This document shows positions 51,488-58,974 of a DNA stretch of 63,722 nucleotides, one piece after another. Each line of letters starts with the position of its first letter. The first letter of the stretch is position 1. The stretch comes from an uncultured Prevotellaceae bacterium. Lineage in GTDB: Bacteria > Bacteroidota > Bacteroidia > Bacteroidales > Bacteroidaceae. The notes beneath the pieces are model-generated. The model was not told where the DNA came from and did no database searches. It saw only the letters and a list, made by a program, of their open reading frames with translations. Position numbers and translations under genes: made by a program. Location of the stretch: positions 1-63,722 of the forward strand of contig CACYPF010000014.1 of NCBI GenBank assembly GCA_902776195.1, read 5' to 3'.

Positions 51488-52432
51488 ATTTAAATACTCC
51501 CTGCATTCCTCCAGAATCCTTGTCAGTTCCTCCACTGTCTCTGCCCGTAGCATCGCAATGCGCGTCTGGCGGAAATTAGGAATTCCTTTGAAAACAGGCG
51601 ATGCCGCCAGGTGGCGACGGGTATGCAGAATACCCCGATACTCATCAATGCGTTCGACATTGATGCGTAATTGTTCTTCCAACACATCTATTTTCTCGTC
51701 GAGGGTCAATTCCTTCCTACTGAATATCCAAGGGCATCCGAAGGTGGCGCGCCCTATCATCACTGCATCTACGCCGTAAGTATCGAAAGCACGGTCGGCA
51801 TCTTCCAATGACTTAATATCACCATTACCGATGATAGGGATATGGATGCGGGGGTTCCGCTTCACCTCACCTATCAGTGTCCAGTCAGCATTACCCGTAT
51901 ACATTTGGGCACGAGTCCTGCCGTGGATTGTCAGCGCCTGTATGCCACAGTCCTGCAACTGCTCCGCCAAGTCGGTGATGATCAGCTGTTCCGCATTCCA
52001 TCCCAGTCGTGTCTTCACCGTGACAGGCAGTTTGACGGCATCCACCACCTTCCGGGTGATCTCCAGCATCTTCGGGATATTCTGCAGCATCCCAGCACCG
52101 GCACCCTTTCCCGCCACCTTCTTCACGGGGCATCCGAAATTCAGGTCGATGACATCAGGGTGTGCCTGTTCCACGATACGTGCCGCCTCCACCATCGCGT
52201 CCACGTCCCGACCATATATCTGGATACCCACGGGACGCTCCTCGTCGGCAATCGTCAGTTTCTGCACCGTCGATTTCACATCTCTTACCAGTGCCTCCGC
52301 CGATACGAACTCCGTATACACCATTGCCGCCCCGAACCGCTTGCACAGCATCCGGAACCCGATATCCGTCACGTCTTCCATCGGTGCCAGGAACACCGGG
52401 CGTTCTCCATATTCTATATTTCCTATCTTCAT
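51479..52432 (-). CDS. dusB: tRNA-dihydrouridine synthase (DusB type)
   Basis: 317 residues on the minus strand. FMN-binding TIM barrel: VFLAPMEDVTDIGFRMLCKR, catalytic Cys101 in LNFGCPVKKVAGKGAG, TVKTRLGW, LTIHGRTRAQMYTG, PIIGNGDIKS and VMIGRATFGCPWIF. It reduces uridines in tRNA D-loops. The DusB assignment rests on the overall match. Its last residues (NEK and the stop) are encoded by a repeat array. It is 6 nt downstream of dprA. Confidence 0.93.
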   Translation of the reverse strand: MKIGNIEYGERPVFLAPMEDVTDIGFRMLCKRFGAAMVYTEFVSAEALVRDVKSTVQKLTIADEERPVGIQIYGRDVDAMVEAARIVEQAHPDVIDLNFGCPVKKVAGKGAGAGMLQNIPKMLEITRKVVDAVKLPVTVKTRLGWNAEQLIITDLAEQLQDCGIQALTIHGRTRAQMYTGNADWTLIGEVKRNPRIHIPIIGNGDIKSLEDADRAFDTYGVDAVMIGRATFGCPWIFSRKELTLDEKIDVLEEQLRINVERIDEYRGILHTRRHLAASPVFKGIPNFRQTRIAMLRAETVEELTRILEECREYLNEK

Positions 52433-52438
52433 AAATTA

Positions 52439-53521
52439 TTAATTTACCAAATGATAGTTTCCTCCCGCATACGCTTTCACGATCCCTTTCATCTCCAGTT
52501 GGAACAGCAGTCCCGACAGTTGTCCCACAGGAATATTCGTCCTCACGCTCAGCATGTTCAGTTGTAAGTCATTCGTCTGTCGCAGCGCTTCCACCACGGC
52601 ACGCTCCTCCTCGGTGAGCTCAGGAAACAGTTCCCCCTCCCTCAGGTTTAATGTTTCAGGTTTCAGGTTTAATGTTTCAGGGTTCCATCCCATCGCCTTC
52701 ATGAAGTCCTCCGCCGACGTGATGAGTGCCGCCGTGTTATTCTGTATCATCCTGTTGCATCCCTCCGAGTACGGCATCCCCACCGCTCCGGGGAAGGCAA
52801 ACACGTCACGTCCATACTCTTGGGCGATGCGACAGGTAATCAGACCGCCCCCTTTGTACGCACTCTCCACCAAGATGGTAGCGTCCGACATCCCCGCCAC
52901 GATACGGTTCCGCTGCCGGAAATTATTAGGCAATGCCTGTGTCTGACTCATATATTCTGTCAGCAGTCCCCCGTGACTGACCATTGTGGCTGCTGTGTCA
53001 CGGTGGCGGTGCGGGTAAATCTGGTCCAGTCCATGGGCAAGGACACCCACCGTCTCAAACCCGTTTTCCAGTGCGTTACGGTGTGCATGGATATCCACTC
53101 CGTATGCCAGTCCGCTGACAATCAGCACGTCAGGGCACAGTTGTTTCAGGTCACTGATAAAGTGTCGGATGAGATCCTGTCCGTAGGTAGTACACTGCCG
53201 TGTCCCCACGATGTTGATGACATACTGTTGGTTCAAGTCCGCCGTTCCCTTGTAATATAATATAATAGGAGCGTCGACACACTCACGGAGCCGTCTGGGA
53301 TAGTCAGCATCATTCAAGGTCAGTACCCTGATATGGCTTTTCTCCACGAATGCCATCTCCGCCTCTGCCCTGCGCAGTGCCTCCTCCCAGTCGAAACGGT
53401 CCCGATATTCCTCATACACCGCCCAGGCACTGCCCATCGCCCTGTACAGCTGCAGCGTGACGGTATGGTTCACCCCCGTCAGCCGTGTCAATGCCATCGT
53501 ATATAACTCTTCGCTAACCAT
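52439..53521 (-). CDS. dprA: DNA-processing protein DprA with heptamer-derived insertion
   Basis: 360 residues on the minus strand. An N-terminal helical domain, then the Rossmann-like DNA_processg_A core (about 80-290): VNIVGTRQCTTYGQDL, VSGLAYGVDIHAHRNALENG, GVLAHGLDQIYPHRHRD, NRIVAGMSDATILVE and FAFPGAVGMPYSEGCNRMI. A C-terminal winged helix (about 300-360) follows. DprA loads RecA on incoming single-stranded DNA during transformation. Between the core and the winged helix, six heptamers (52643-52684) encode a repeated PETLNLK-type linker, exactly 14 codons. Confidence 0.93.
   Translation of the reverse strand: MVSEELYTMALTRLTGVNHTVTLQLYRAMGSAWAVYEEYRDRFDWEEALRRAEAEMAFVEKSHIRVLTLNDADYPRRLRECVDAPIILYYKGTADLNQQYVINIVGTRQCTTYGQDLIRHFISDLKQLCPDVLIVSGLAYGVDIHAHRNALENGFETVGVLAHGLDQIYPHRHRDTAATMVSHGGLLTEYMSQTQALPNNFRQRNRIVAGMSDATILVESAYKGGGLITCRIAQEYGRDVFAFPGAVGMPYSEGCNRMIQNNTAALITSAEDFMKAMGWNPETLNLKPETLNLREGELFPELTEEERAVVEALRQTNDLQLNMLSVRTNIPVGQLSGLLFQLEMKGIVKAYAGGNYHLVN
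52643..52684 (-). repeat. Six-unit heptamer array inside dprA
   Basis: Six contiguous heptamers (CAGGTTT and AATGTTT variants on the + strand), 42 nt, so it fits the reading frame exactly and encodes two copies of PETLNL. Confidence 0.85.
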
Positions 53522-53523
53522 TC

Positions 53524-53551
53524 TTCATTCTTCACTCTTCACTCTTCACTT
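53524..53551. repeat. Heptamer array, TTCACTC type, between dprA and the thioesterase gene
   Basis: TTCATTC, two TTCACTC, TTCACTT. It begins 2 nt before the dprA start codon side and supplies the TGA stop (53546-53548) of the thioesterase gene. Confidence 0.85.
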
Positions 53552-53953
53552 ATTCAAGTACGGTGCAAACGCCTTGTCATACTCCTCGCTCTCCCCCAGT
53601 CTGCCATTAACCAGACACACCAGCATGATTTTCCCCTTGAAGCATATCGCCTCATCCGAGGCACGGTAGATATCCTGGTGGAAGATATACTTAACCCCAT
53701 CCTTCTCCAGCCACAGCCGTGATATAAACTCATCGTCACAGCGCAGCGGTGCCTTATATTGCAGTTCCATGCGTGCCACCACTGCGTCAATCCCACGACT
53801 ATGCATCTCCGCGAAGCTCAGTCCGCAGTGTTTCAGGAACAAGTGGCGTGTATGCTCCGTATAATGCAGATAATTCGCGTTATTCACTATTCCCTCGATG
53901 TCACACTCGTAGTCACGTACCTCCATCCGGGCTTCAAAAACGTAGTTTCTCAT
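53546..53953 (-). CDS. Acyl-CoA thioesterase, hot-dog fold (YbgC/4HBT type)
   Basis: 135 residues on the minus strand. RDYECDIEGIVNNANYLHYT (catalytic Asp18) matches the 4HBT/YbgC active site; FLKHCGLSFAEMHSRGIDAV and LQYKAPLRCDDEFI complete the fold. It hydrolyses small acyl-CoA thioesters; the natural substrate is unknown. Stop codon supplied by a heptamer array. 20 nt downstream of the DUF2851 gene. Confidence 0.88.
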   Translation of the reverse strand: MRNYVFEARMEVRDYECDIEGIVNNANYLHYTEHTRHLFLKHCGLSFAEMHSRGIDAVVARMELQYKAPLRCDDEFISRLWLEKDGVKYIFHQDIYRASDEAICFKGKIMLVCLVNGRLGESEEYDKAFAPYLNK

Positions 53954-53955
53954 AT

Positions 53956-53983
53956 TTTATTATTTACTTTTTATTATTTATTT
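53956..53983. repeat. Heptamer array, TTTATTA type, at the DUF2851 gene end
   Basis: TTTATTA, TTTACTT, TTTATTA, TTTATTT. It supplies the DUF2851 stop codon (53974-53976) and its last codons. Confidence 0.85.
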
Positions 53984-55272
53984 CTCTTCAGGTATTCATA
54001 GCCTATACGACAACGCAGACAGTCCTTCTTGTCGCAGTATTCTTTCTTCAGTTGGATAAGTGCCTGCGAGTCGCCGGCATTCTTTACGTCCAGTCCGCAC
54101 TCCTTCCATAACCGGATGATATAATTGTTTTCCGCCTTGAGGTGTTCCAACACGTCGAAGGCACGGTCACAGAGCATCTCGTTGACAGTATGCCGTCCGT
54201 AGGCAAAGAGCATAGGGACGCAGGTGTTGATGATCAGCAGGTTGATGGAGAAGGGCGACAGGTTCTTCTCGTTAGGGTCACTTGCCGATCCGAAGGTATA
54301 GTGGGTCTCCCAGTAGGGTGTCACTTTCGTGCTCAACAGGTCATGTAAAGTAAGCACGTCCTTGCATTCAATCAATTGCGACAGTCCTGTCCTCCGCTCA
54401 TAATAGAGGTTGGCGAGTTGCGACAATCGTATATGGGGGAAGTTCTGGGGGCGCAACCGCAGGAACTTCCATAGTTTATAGTCCATGGGCTGCAGTGAGA
54501 ACTTATGGGCTAAATACAGGTATTCATTGCGTAACTTGGTAAAATAGCCCTCATTCAAGGCATTCTGCTGATACCGCTCAGGTACTGCCCCGATATCCAA
54601 CAGTCCCGCCTGTCCCATGAAGATCGCCTCTATCTGAAAGAGGTCGTCACGATGATGGGCGACAGCGGAGAGGGGGATATGTGCCGCCCACTGCTCAAAG
54701 GTGTCCCCGTTGATGCCGAAGCCGAAGTTACGGGCAAGGGTCATGAAATAGGCATCTTCCCATGAGTCGTTCATCCGGTGGGCTCGTTGTTTTATTGCCT
54801 CAGTTTTCTGTTCCAGCCGTTCTGTCTGCAATGCTGCCATCCATGAGTGGACGGTCAGTGTCGTCAGGTCGGGGATAATCTGGTAACAGGGTGGATACTG
54901 GTCGGTACGCAGCAGCTCCTCGTAGTTCTCCCTGACAGAGGAAGGGACTTCCAACTGCATCTGTGGGATGTACTGTCCTTCTGTGTTTGTCACCTCGCTA
55001 TCAGGGTTGCCTGTGACATGCAGCACGACATTGTCGTAAGCCTTGTCTTTGTCATGTCCATGCAGATACCAGTCGCTCGACTTGTCGTGGATCTCCACGT
55101 TACCCACCCAGAGGGTCTGGTTGATTTTCACCTTCGCATTGAAGAAATCCGGTCCACTGTTGTGATTATGCAGTCCGGGGTCAATCACCTCGACGGTTCT
55201 GCCGTCCGTCGTCTTGAGTTCTCCTAACGGAAACATCTTGTGCTTCCATACGTAATGTAATAGCTGTTCCAT
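53974..55272 (-). CDS. DUF2851 family protein
   Basis: 432 residues on the minus strand. The family N terminus is LLHYVWKHKMFPLGELKTTD with the conserved LHNHNSGPDFFNAKVKI and WVGNVEIHDKSSDWYLHGHD. These His/Asp-rich motifs suggest a nuclease-like metal site (inference). The C terminus contains a cysteine cluster CDKKDCLRCRIGYEYLK. Conserved in Bacteroidota, function unknown. 11 nt downstream of the ABC exporter remnant. Confidence 0.85.
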   Translation of the reverse strand: MEQLLHYVWKHKMFPLGELKTTDGRTVEVIDPGLHNHNSGPDFFNAKVKINQTLWVGNVEIHDKSSDWYLHGHDKDKAYDNVVLHVTGNPDSEVTNTEGQYIPQMQLEVPSSVRENYEELLRTDQYPPCYQIIPDLTTLTVHSWMAALQTERLEQKTEAIKQRAHRMNDSWEDAYFMTLARNFGFGINGDTFEQWAAHIPLSAVAHHRDDLFQIEAIFMGQAGLLDIGAVPERYQQNALNEGYFTKLRNEYLYLAHKFSLQPMDYKLWKFLRLRPQNFPHIRLSQLANLYYERRTGLSQLIECKDVLTLHDLLSTKVTPYWETHYTFGSASDPNEKNLSPFSINLLIINTCVPMLFAYGRHTVNEMLCDRAFDVLEHLKAENNYIIRLWKECGLDVKNAGDSQALIQLKKEYCDKKDCLRCRIGYEYLKRNK

Positions 55273-55282
55273 ACGCTAAATA

Positions 55283-55424
55283 TTATATTTCCTTTCCAGT
55301 ATATAGTTGGTAATATTTCCCTTTTTGTTGGAGCAGTTCCTCGTGGGTCCCCTGCTCGATGATGTGATGCCGTGACATAGGGTATCAGCACGAATCCCAT
55401 CACGAGGAATACCTTCTTTGTCAT
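55283..55424 (-). pseudogene. ABC exporter remnant: N-terminal and C-terminal ends joined out of frame
   Basis: From ATG at 55424 the frame reads MTKKVFLVMGFVLIP, a short hydrophobic start. In another frame the sequence reads MSRHHIIEQGTHEELLQQKG and ends with YYQLYTGKEI and TAA (55283-55285). The second piece is the unmistakable C-terminal tail of an ABC ATPase domain (I-EQGTHEELL). About 1.7 kb of transporter sequence between the two ends is missing and the frames differ, so the gene is dead. Two TAACTTTG boxes and a promoter-hairpin repeat remain upstream. Confidence 0.7.
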
Positions 55425-55458
55425 ACTAGTTTGTCGTGTTATTGTTAATAATTGGGGA

Positions 55459-55466
55459 CAAAGTTA
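55459..55466 (-). promoter_or_regulatory. -7 box TAACTTTG upstream of the ABC remnant
   Basis: Perfect TAnnTTTG on the minus strand, 34 nt before the remnant's ATG at 55424. Confidence 0.55.
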
Positions 55467-55498
55467 CGAAAAGTCGAGAGCAAAACAAAGAAATTCGT

Positions 55499-55554
55499 TT
55501 CTTTTTTTGCCGAGACGGAGTAAGTTCGCCATCTTTGATGGCAAAGTTACGAAA
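55499..55554 (-). repeat. Promoter-hairpin repeat, copy 2
   Basis: Nearly identical to 47130-47186. It contains TAACTTTG (55549-55542) and hairpin GCCATC-AAA-GATGGC on the minus strand, then TTACTCCGTCTCGGC and an A-run. Confidence 0.8.
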
Positions 55555-55695
55555 ATTTCGGTTAAACGAGCACAAAAGAAGTTTATTTCTTTTGTTGAGT
55601 GTGAGAAATTTATCTATATTCTATCGCTCATCAAGTTTTTTTGCCTTTAAATGTGATTTTTCTTTAAAAATATTTGTCAGTTTAAAATAATTGTT

Positions 55696-55703
55696 TAAAT
55701 TTG
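55696..55703 (+). promoter_or_regulatory. -7 box TAAATTTG for a candidate RNA
   Basis: Perfect TAnnTTTG on the + strand with no ORF directly downstream. Confidence 0.55.
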
Positions 55704-55884
55704 CACCCGAAACCTGTCCACGAGAGGGCGGGCACGAACAATAACTCGAAAGGACGTTTTCGAAACGTTACCTGTCTGTATTCCCAAATCTAGCAAATTT
55801 GAACTTCATGCAGCGGTGATGCAACAGAGACGTCCGCGTGGGTTGATTAAATGATATCCGCCTGCGGCTATCTTTCTCCTTTTG
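55704..55884 (+). ncRNA. Candidate structured RNA, unassigned
   Basis: Starts at a perfect -7 box and ends near a hairpin (GATA-CCGC / GCGG-TATC at 55853-55872) followed by TTTCTCCTTTT. Internal pairing is possible: ACGTTT-TCG-AAACGT (55754-55768), or long-range GGACGT (55752-55757) with ACGTCC (about 55830-55835). It is GC-richer than the surrounding DNA and has no ORF. It does not match the SRP RNA or tmRNA core. It could also be the leader of the following RNA. Confidence 0.4.
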
Positions 55885-55922
55885 TATATATATAATAAGG
55901 TGTACTCCATTCATGGGCGTAC

Positions 55923-55930
55923 TATCTTTG
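55923..55930 (+). promoter_or_regulatory. -7 box TATCTTTG for the 6S-like RNA
   Basis: Perfect TAnnTTTG. Transcription would begin a few nucleotides downstream, just before the closing stem. Confidence 0.65.
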
Positions 55931-55935
55931 CGTAT

Positions 55936-56088
55936 ATAGCAGGCGTGGGGGGAGGTATGTTGTAGTGTAGGATAGCATCATCTGACGTGGGCAGGCTTGA
56001 AGTTGCTTATCCTCATGAAGGGGCAATGCTAGAGCCTGGGGATAAGGATAGGCGCGGAGAGAAACATTACTCCCACGTCTTTTTTTTA
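55936..56088 (+). ncRNA. 6S RNA-like regulatory RNA (Bacteroidales-1-type candidate)
   Basis: About 153 nt bounded by a -7 box and a T8 run. The 5' GCGTGGG-GGAG (55944-55954) pairs with 3' CTCCCACGTC (56070-56079), forming a closing stem that also acts as terminator. A terminal arm has CTTATCC (56006-56012) with GGATAAG (56040-56046) and an inner GGC/GCC pair. The unpaired middle on both sides gives the closing stem-bubble-terminal stem layout of 6S RNA, which binds housekeeping RNA polymerase. The assignment is by architecture only; no covariance search was run. Confidence 0.6.
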
Positions 56089-56222
56089 TATCCATACGTT
56101 TTTGGCTGTTTTTAAAATGGCGAATGAATGACCGGCAAGGGGAGTGTCGGTTGGCACCTTCGTGTGCCCTTGCTGCAAGCAAATTAGAATTCGATATTTT
56201 AAAACTTAAACATTTAAAAACG

Positions 56223-56315
56223 ATGATGGACAATAAAGAATTTTCACTGAATGTAACTCTCGCGCTGGAGTCCGCCTTTGAGGCCAGCATGGGAGGGGAG
56301 GTGCTTGGCACCTGA
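56223..56315 (+). CDS. 30-residue peptide ending near a double-glycine motif
   Basis: ATG at 56223 (MMDNKEFSLNVTLALE), TGA at 56313-56315. It has a Glu/Asn-rich start, an amphipathic helix and a GG motif (SMGGEVLGT) at the end. The upstream AT-rich leader resembles Bacteroidota ribosome landing sites. A +1 shift near the G-rich run at 56289-56300 would extend the frame to about 56388, so it may be a frameshifted longer peptide. No modification enzyme is nearby. Confidence 0.4.
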   Translation: MMDNKEFSLNVTLALESAFEASMGGEVLGT

Positions 56316-56418
56316 CGATAATCCTCTTGCCTGTGTGCTGCCCATGTGGTCAGCCATAGGAAATTCGCAAAATGAATTTAATTTTTAATTATTTTTTGTA
56401 TAACAAAATTTTACTCAA

Positions 56419-58878
56419 ATGAAAAAGAATTTTAAGTTTATGCTTGTGGCACTGCTGGCCGTATTCGGCTTTGGCAGCGCTATGGCTGCTGAGTTGGTTA
56501 ACTCTACTCAGTATGACACTAATGGCTTCCAGTACGTCATTAAGTCCATGGCTAAGACTGCTGGTAAGTGGTCTGGTACTGTGAGCATTAAGAAGAATAC
56601 CTTCAGCGGTAATTCAATCACTATTAACCCAACAGTCAATATTACTGTTGAGGGTACAGTAAGCGGCGAGGCATGTTCGGGTACTGTTACGTTCGATATC
56701 GTAGAGATTGCGGAAAACGGTTTCGCAGATCTGGAGGACGTTACCAGTATTACATTCGCTGATGGCTGCAAGATCAATAAAATCGGTGAAGGTGCTTTCG
56801 CTGGTACAAAAATCGAGACTCTTGACCTGACAAACACTAAGGTTGAGGTTTTGAACAAACTGTTCGAGGATGGCAATACATCTCTTACGAGAGTGATTCT
56901 GAATGCATCGCTGACTGAGATTGCTAATGATGGTTTGGATCACTGCTTTGCATTGAGCGAGATTGATGCTTCAAAAGCAACAAATCTTGTAACTCTTGGT
57001 GCAAACTGCTTCGGTGATAACGTTGTTGAGACTCTTGACCTGAGCAAGACTAAGGTTGAAGATCTGAGCAACAATCCTTTTGTAGGTTCTACTACTGGTA
57101 CGAAGAACAAGACTCTCAAAACTCTTACACTTCCTAAGACCGTTGTAACTCTTGGCACAGGTTTGGCTAACCTCTACAATATGGAGGAAGTAAACCTGCA
57201 GGATACACAGATCACTACTGTAGGTAACTTGGCTTTTGAGAATGACAAGGCACTTAAGTCATTGACATTCCCCAATACCCTTACCACTATTAGCACTACT
57301 ACCGATGATCAGGAAGTATTCAGAGGTTGTGCCAAACTCGCTGAGTTGACATTCGACTACAAGGCTCTGACTACTGTTGGTAATGGAGCAAAAGCTCTGT
57401 TTGCTGAGGCTACTGCTGGTGACGGTACACTCGCTGCCCTGAAGACTCTGAAGTTTATCACTGAAAAACCAGCAGATAATACTTTCAAGGCTAATATTGG
57501 TGCCAATGCTTTCAGTAACTGCACAGCCATCACTAAAGTAGAGATTGCTGAAGGTGGAGAGATTGCTAGTGGTGCCGTTCTGGCTGCAAATGCTATCACT
57601 CTTTCTGTCACTGAGAAATCTACAGTAAAACTCGGTAAACTGTCAAAATCTCCTGAAGCTGGTTTCATCGCTGGTCCTATCGCAACAGGTATTGAGGCAG
57701 ACGTAACTATTGGTGAAGTTGCTGCTGAAGTGGCTACTAACACTGCTATCGTATCAGGTAACATCGGTACATTCACTGTTGGCAAATTGACTGCCGCTCT
57801 GCAAGTAGAGGCTATCGGTGCTGCTGCTAAGATTGTGTTCGGTGGTAATATCACTACTGCTCTCACTGTTGCCGGCTCTCGTGTCCCCAACACCCGTCTG
57901 ACTGAGATTGACTTCGGTAAAATTGCCATCACTGCTGCTATGTTCCCCGCAGCCGCTTTCGATGAGGATAACGCTCCTAACCTGGTAAAGGCAACCTGGA
58001 CGCCCGCCGCTGCAACTAAAGCTTTCGACCAGGCAACATTCGGTAAAAATGAAGTAGATGAACTTGCTAAGATCGAGTTCTCAACTACTGAGGATGTTGC
58101 TGGCAAATATCCTCAAAATACCAACGAGCCTATCGTTGACAAAGACCTCTTTAATGTAGTGTTCAAATATGTTGCAACTCCTGTAGATCCAGAAAAACCA
58201 TTGACTTTCAAAGTTTACGGACCTGAGGATGGCAGTTCATTCATTGGCTACGTAAAAGCAACTGGCAACAACTATAAGATTGCAAAGTCTCAGGAAGGTG
58301 CTACCATTACTGTATTCTCTGCATTTATCGATGAGTCAGACAACAAACTCTACATGGATCCCCTGCAGATTGTTGATGGTAATTTCATTGTGAAGCAGAA
58401 TGAAGTTGTTATTGTTCGCAGCACATCCTCCGCACCTGTTGTGTATACTAAGACCGCTGATAATGAAACAATGCGTCACAATTATAACGGTGATCTTATT
58501 AACGACCTGAAGTTCACTGAAACTGCTATCTCTGCCGATGAGTTGGGTACACAATACTATGACCAAGGTCAGTTTATCTATCGTCTGGACAACCCCAAGA
58601 AAACTGGTGCTGTAAGTTTCACAGTTCTTAGCAACACTCAATATCTGCCAAAGAATAGTGTTTACACCGTTCGCAATGGTAAGGCTGCTGAAGCCCGCGG
58701 ACTGGACATCGTATGGCTTGATGGCAGTGAGAATGTTACTGGTATCATTGAGAATATCGCTGACAAGAAGGCTGTTAACAATAACAATGGTGTTATGTAC
58801 AACCTCGCTGGTCAGAAGGTTGGTGCCGACTATAAGGGTATTGTTATCATGAATGGTAAGAAGATGATTAAGAAGTAA
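56419..58878 (+). CDS. BspA-like leucine-rich-repeat surface protein
   Basis: 819 residues. Signal peptide 1-23 (GSAMAA). Treponema/BspA-type LRR_5 repeats from about 90 to 320 and beyond (ENGFADLEDVTSITFADGC, IGEGAFAGTKIETLDL, LTEIANDGLDHCFALSEID, NCFGDNVVETLDLSKTKV). A second beta-rich half follows, and the C-terminal segment VMYNLAGQKVGADYKGIVIM ends NGKKMIKK, a type IX-style sorting domain. BspA proteins bind host matrix and other bacteria. The codon use is AT-richer than neighbours and the gene is probably surface-expressed. Confidence 0.85.
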   Translation: MKKNFKFMLVALLAVFGFGSAMAAELVNSTQYDTNGFQYVIKSMAKTAGKWSGTVSIKKNTFSGNSITINPTVNITVEGTVSGEACSGTVTFDIVEIAENGFADLEDVTSITFADGCKINKIGEGAFAGTKIETLDLTNTKVEVLNKLFEDGNTSLTRVILNASLTEIANDGLDHCFALSEIDASKATNLVTLGANCFGDNVVETLDLSKTKVEDLSNNPFVGSTTGTKNKTLKTLTLPKTVVTLGTGLANLYNMEEVNLQDTQITTVGNLAFENDKALKSLTFPNTLTTISTTTDDQEVFRGCAKLAELTFDYKALTTVGNGAKALFAEATAGDGTLAALKTLKFITEKPADNTFKANIGANAFSNCTAITKVEIAEGGEIASGAVLAANAITLSVTEKSTVKLGKLSKSPEAGFIAGPIATGIEADVTIGEVAAEVATNTAIVSGNIGTFTVGKLTAALQVEAIGAAAKIVFGGNITTALTVAGSRVPNTRLTEIDFGKIAITAAMFPAAAFDEDNAPNLVKATWTPAAATKAFDQATFGKNEVDELAKIEFSTTEDVAGKYPQNTNEPIVDKDLFNVVFKYVATPVDPEKPLTFKVYGPEDGSSFIGYVKATGNNYKIAKSQEGATITVFSAFIDESDNKLYMDPLQIVDGNFIVKQNEVVIVRSTSSAPVVYTKTADNETMRHNYNGDLINDLKFTETAISADELGTQYYDQGQFIYRLDNPKKTGAVSFTVLSNTQYLPKNSVYTVRNGKAAEARGLDIVWLDGSENVTGIIENIADKKAVNNNNGVMYNLAGQKVGADYKGIVIMNGKKMIKK

Positions 58879-58974
58879 TATTTCTTATCCCAATAGTACG
58901 GGGGTAGCAGATTGCTGCTCCCGTTTCTATGGGGAAAGGACTATTATCAAATAATAATTATTACAATAGAGAAA

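Larger units (their letters stand above)
55425..56418. other. Gene-poor kilobase with two candidate RNAs
   Basis: Holds two minus-strand -7 boxes, the second promoter-hairpin repeat, a TAAATTTG-driven structured region (55704-55884), a 6S-like RNA (55936-56088), a hairpin around 56136-56175 (GCAAGGG ... CCCTTGC) and a 30-codon ORF. These are described separately. Confidence 0.6.

Noticed and set aside
51842-52567. A 241-codon + strand frame opposite dusB
   Set aside because: Antisense shadow; dusB has complete catalytic motifs, while the + strand translation is His/Arg/Ser-rich without any recognisable domain.
55704-55884. SRP RNA or tmRNA
   Set aside because: The conserved SRP apical loop (GGAAGCAGC-like) and the tmRNA tag/ALAA region are absent, and the length does not fit tmRNA.
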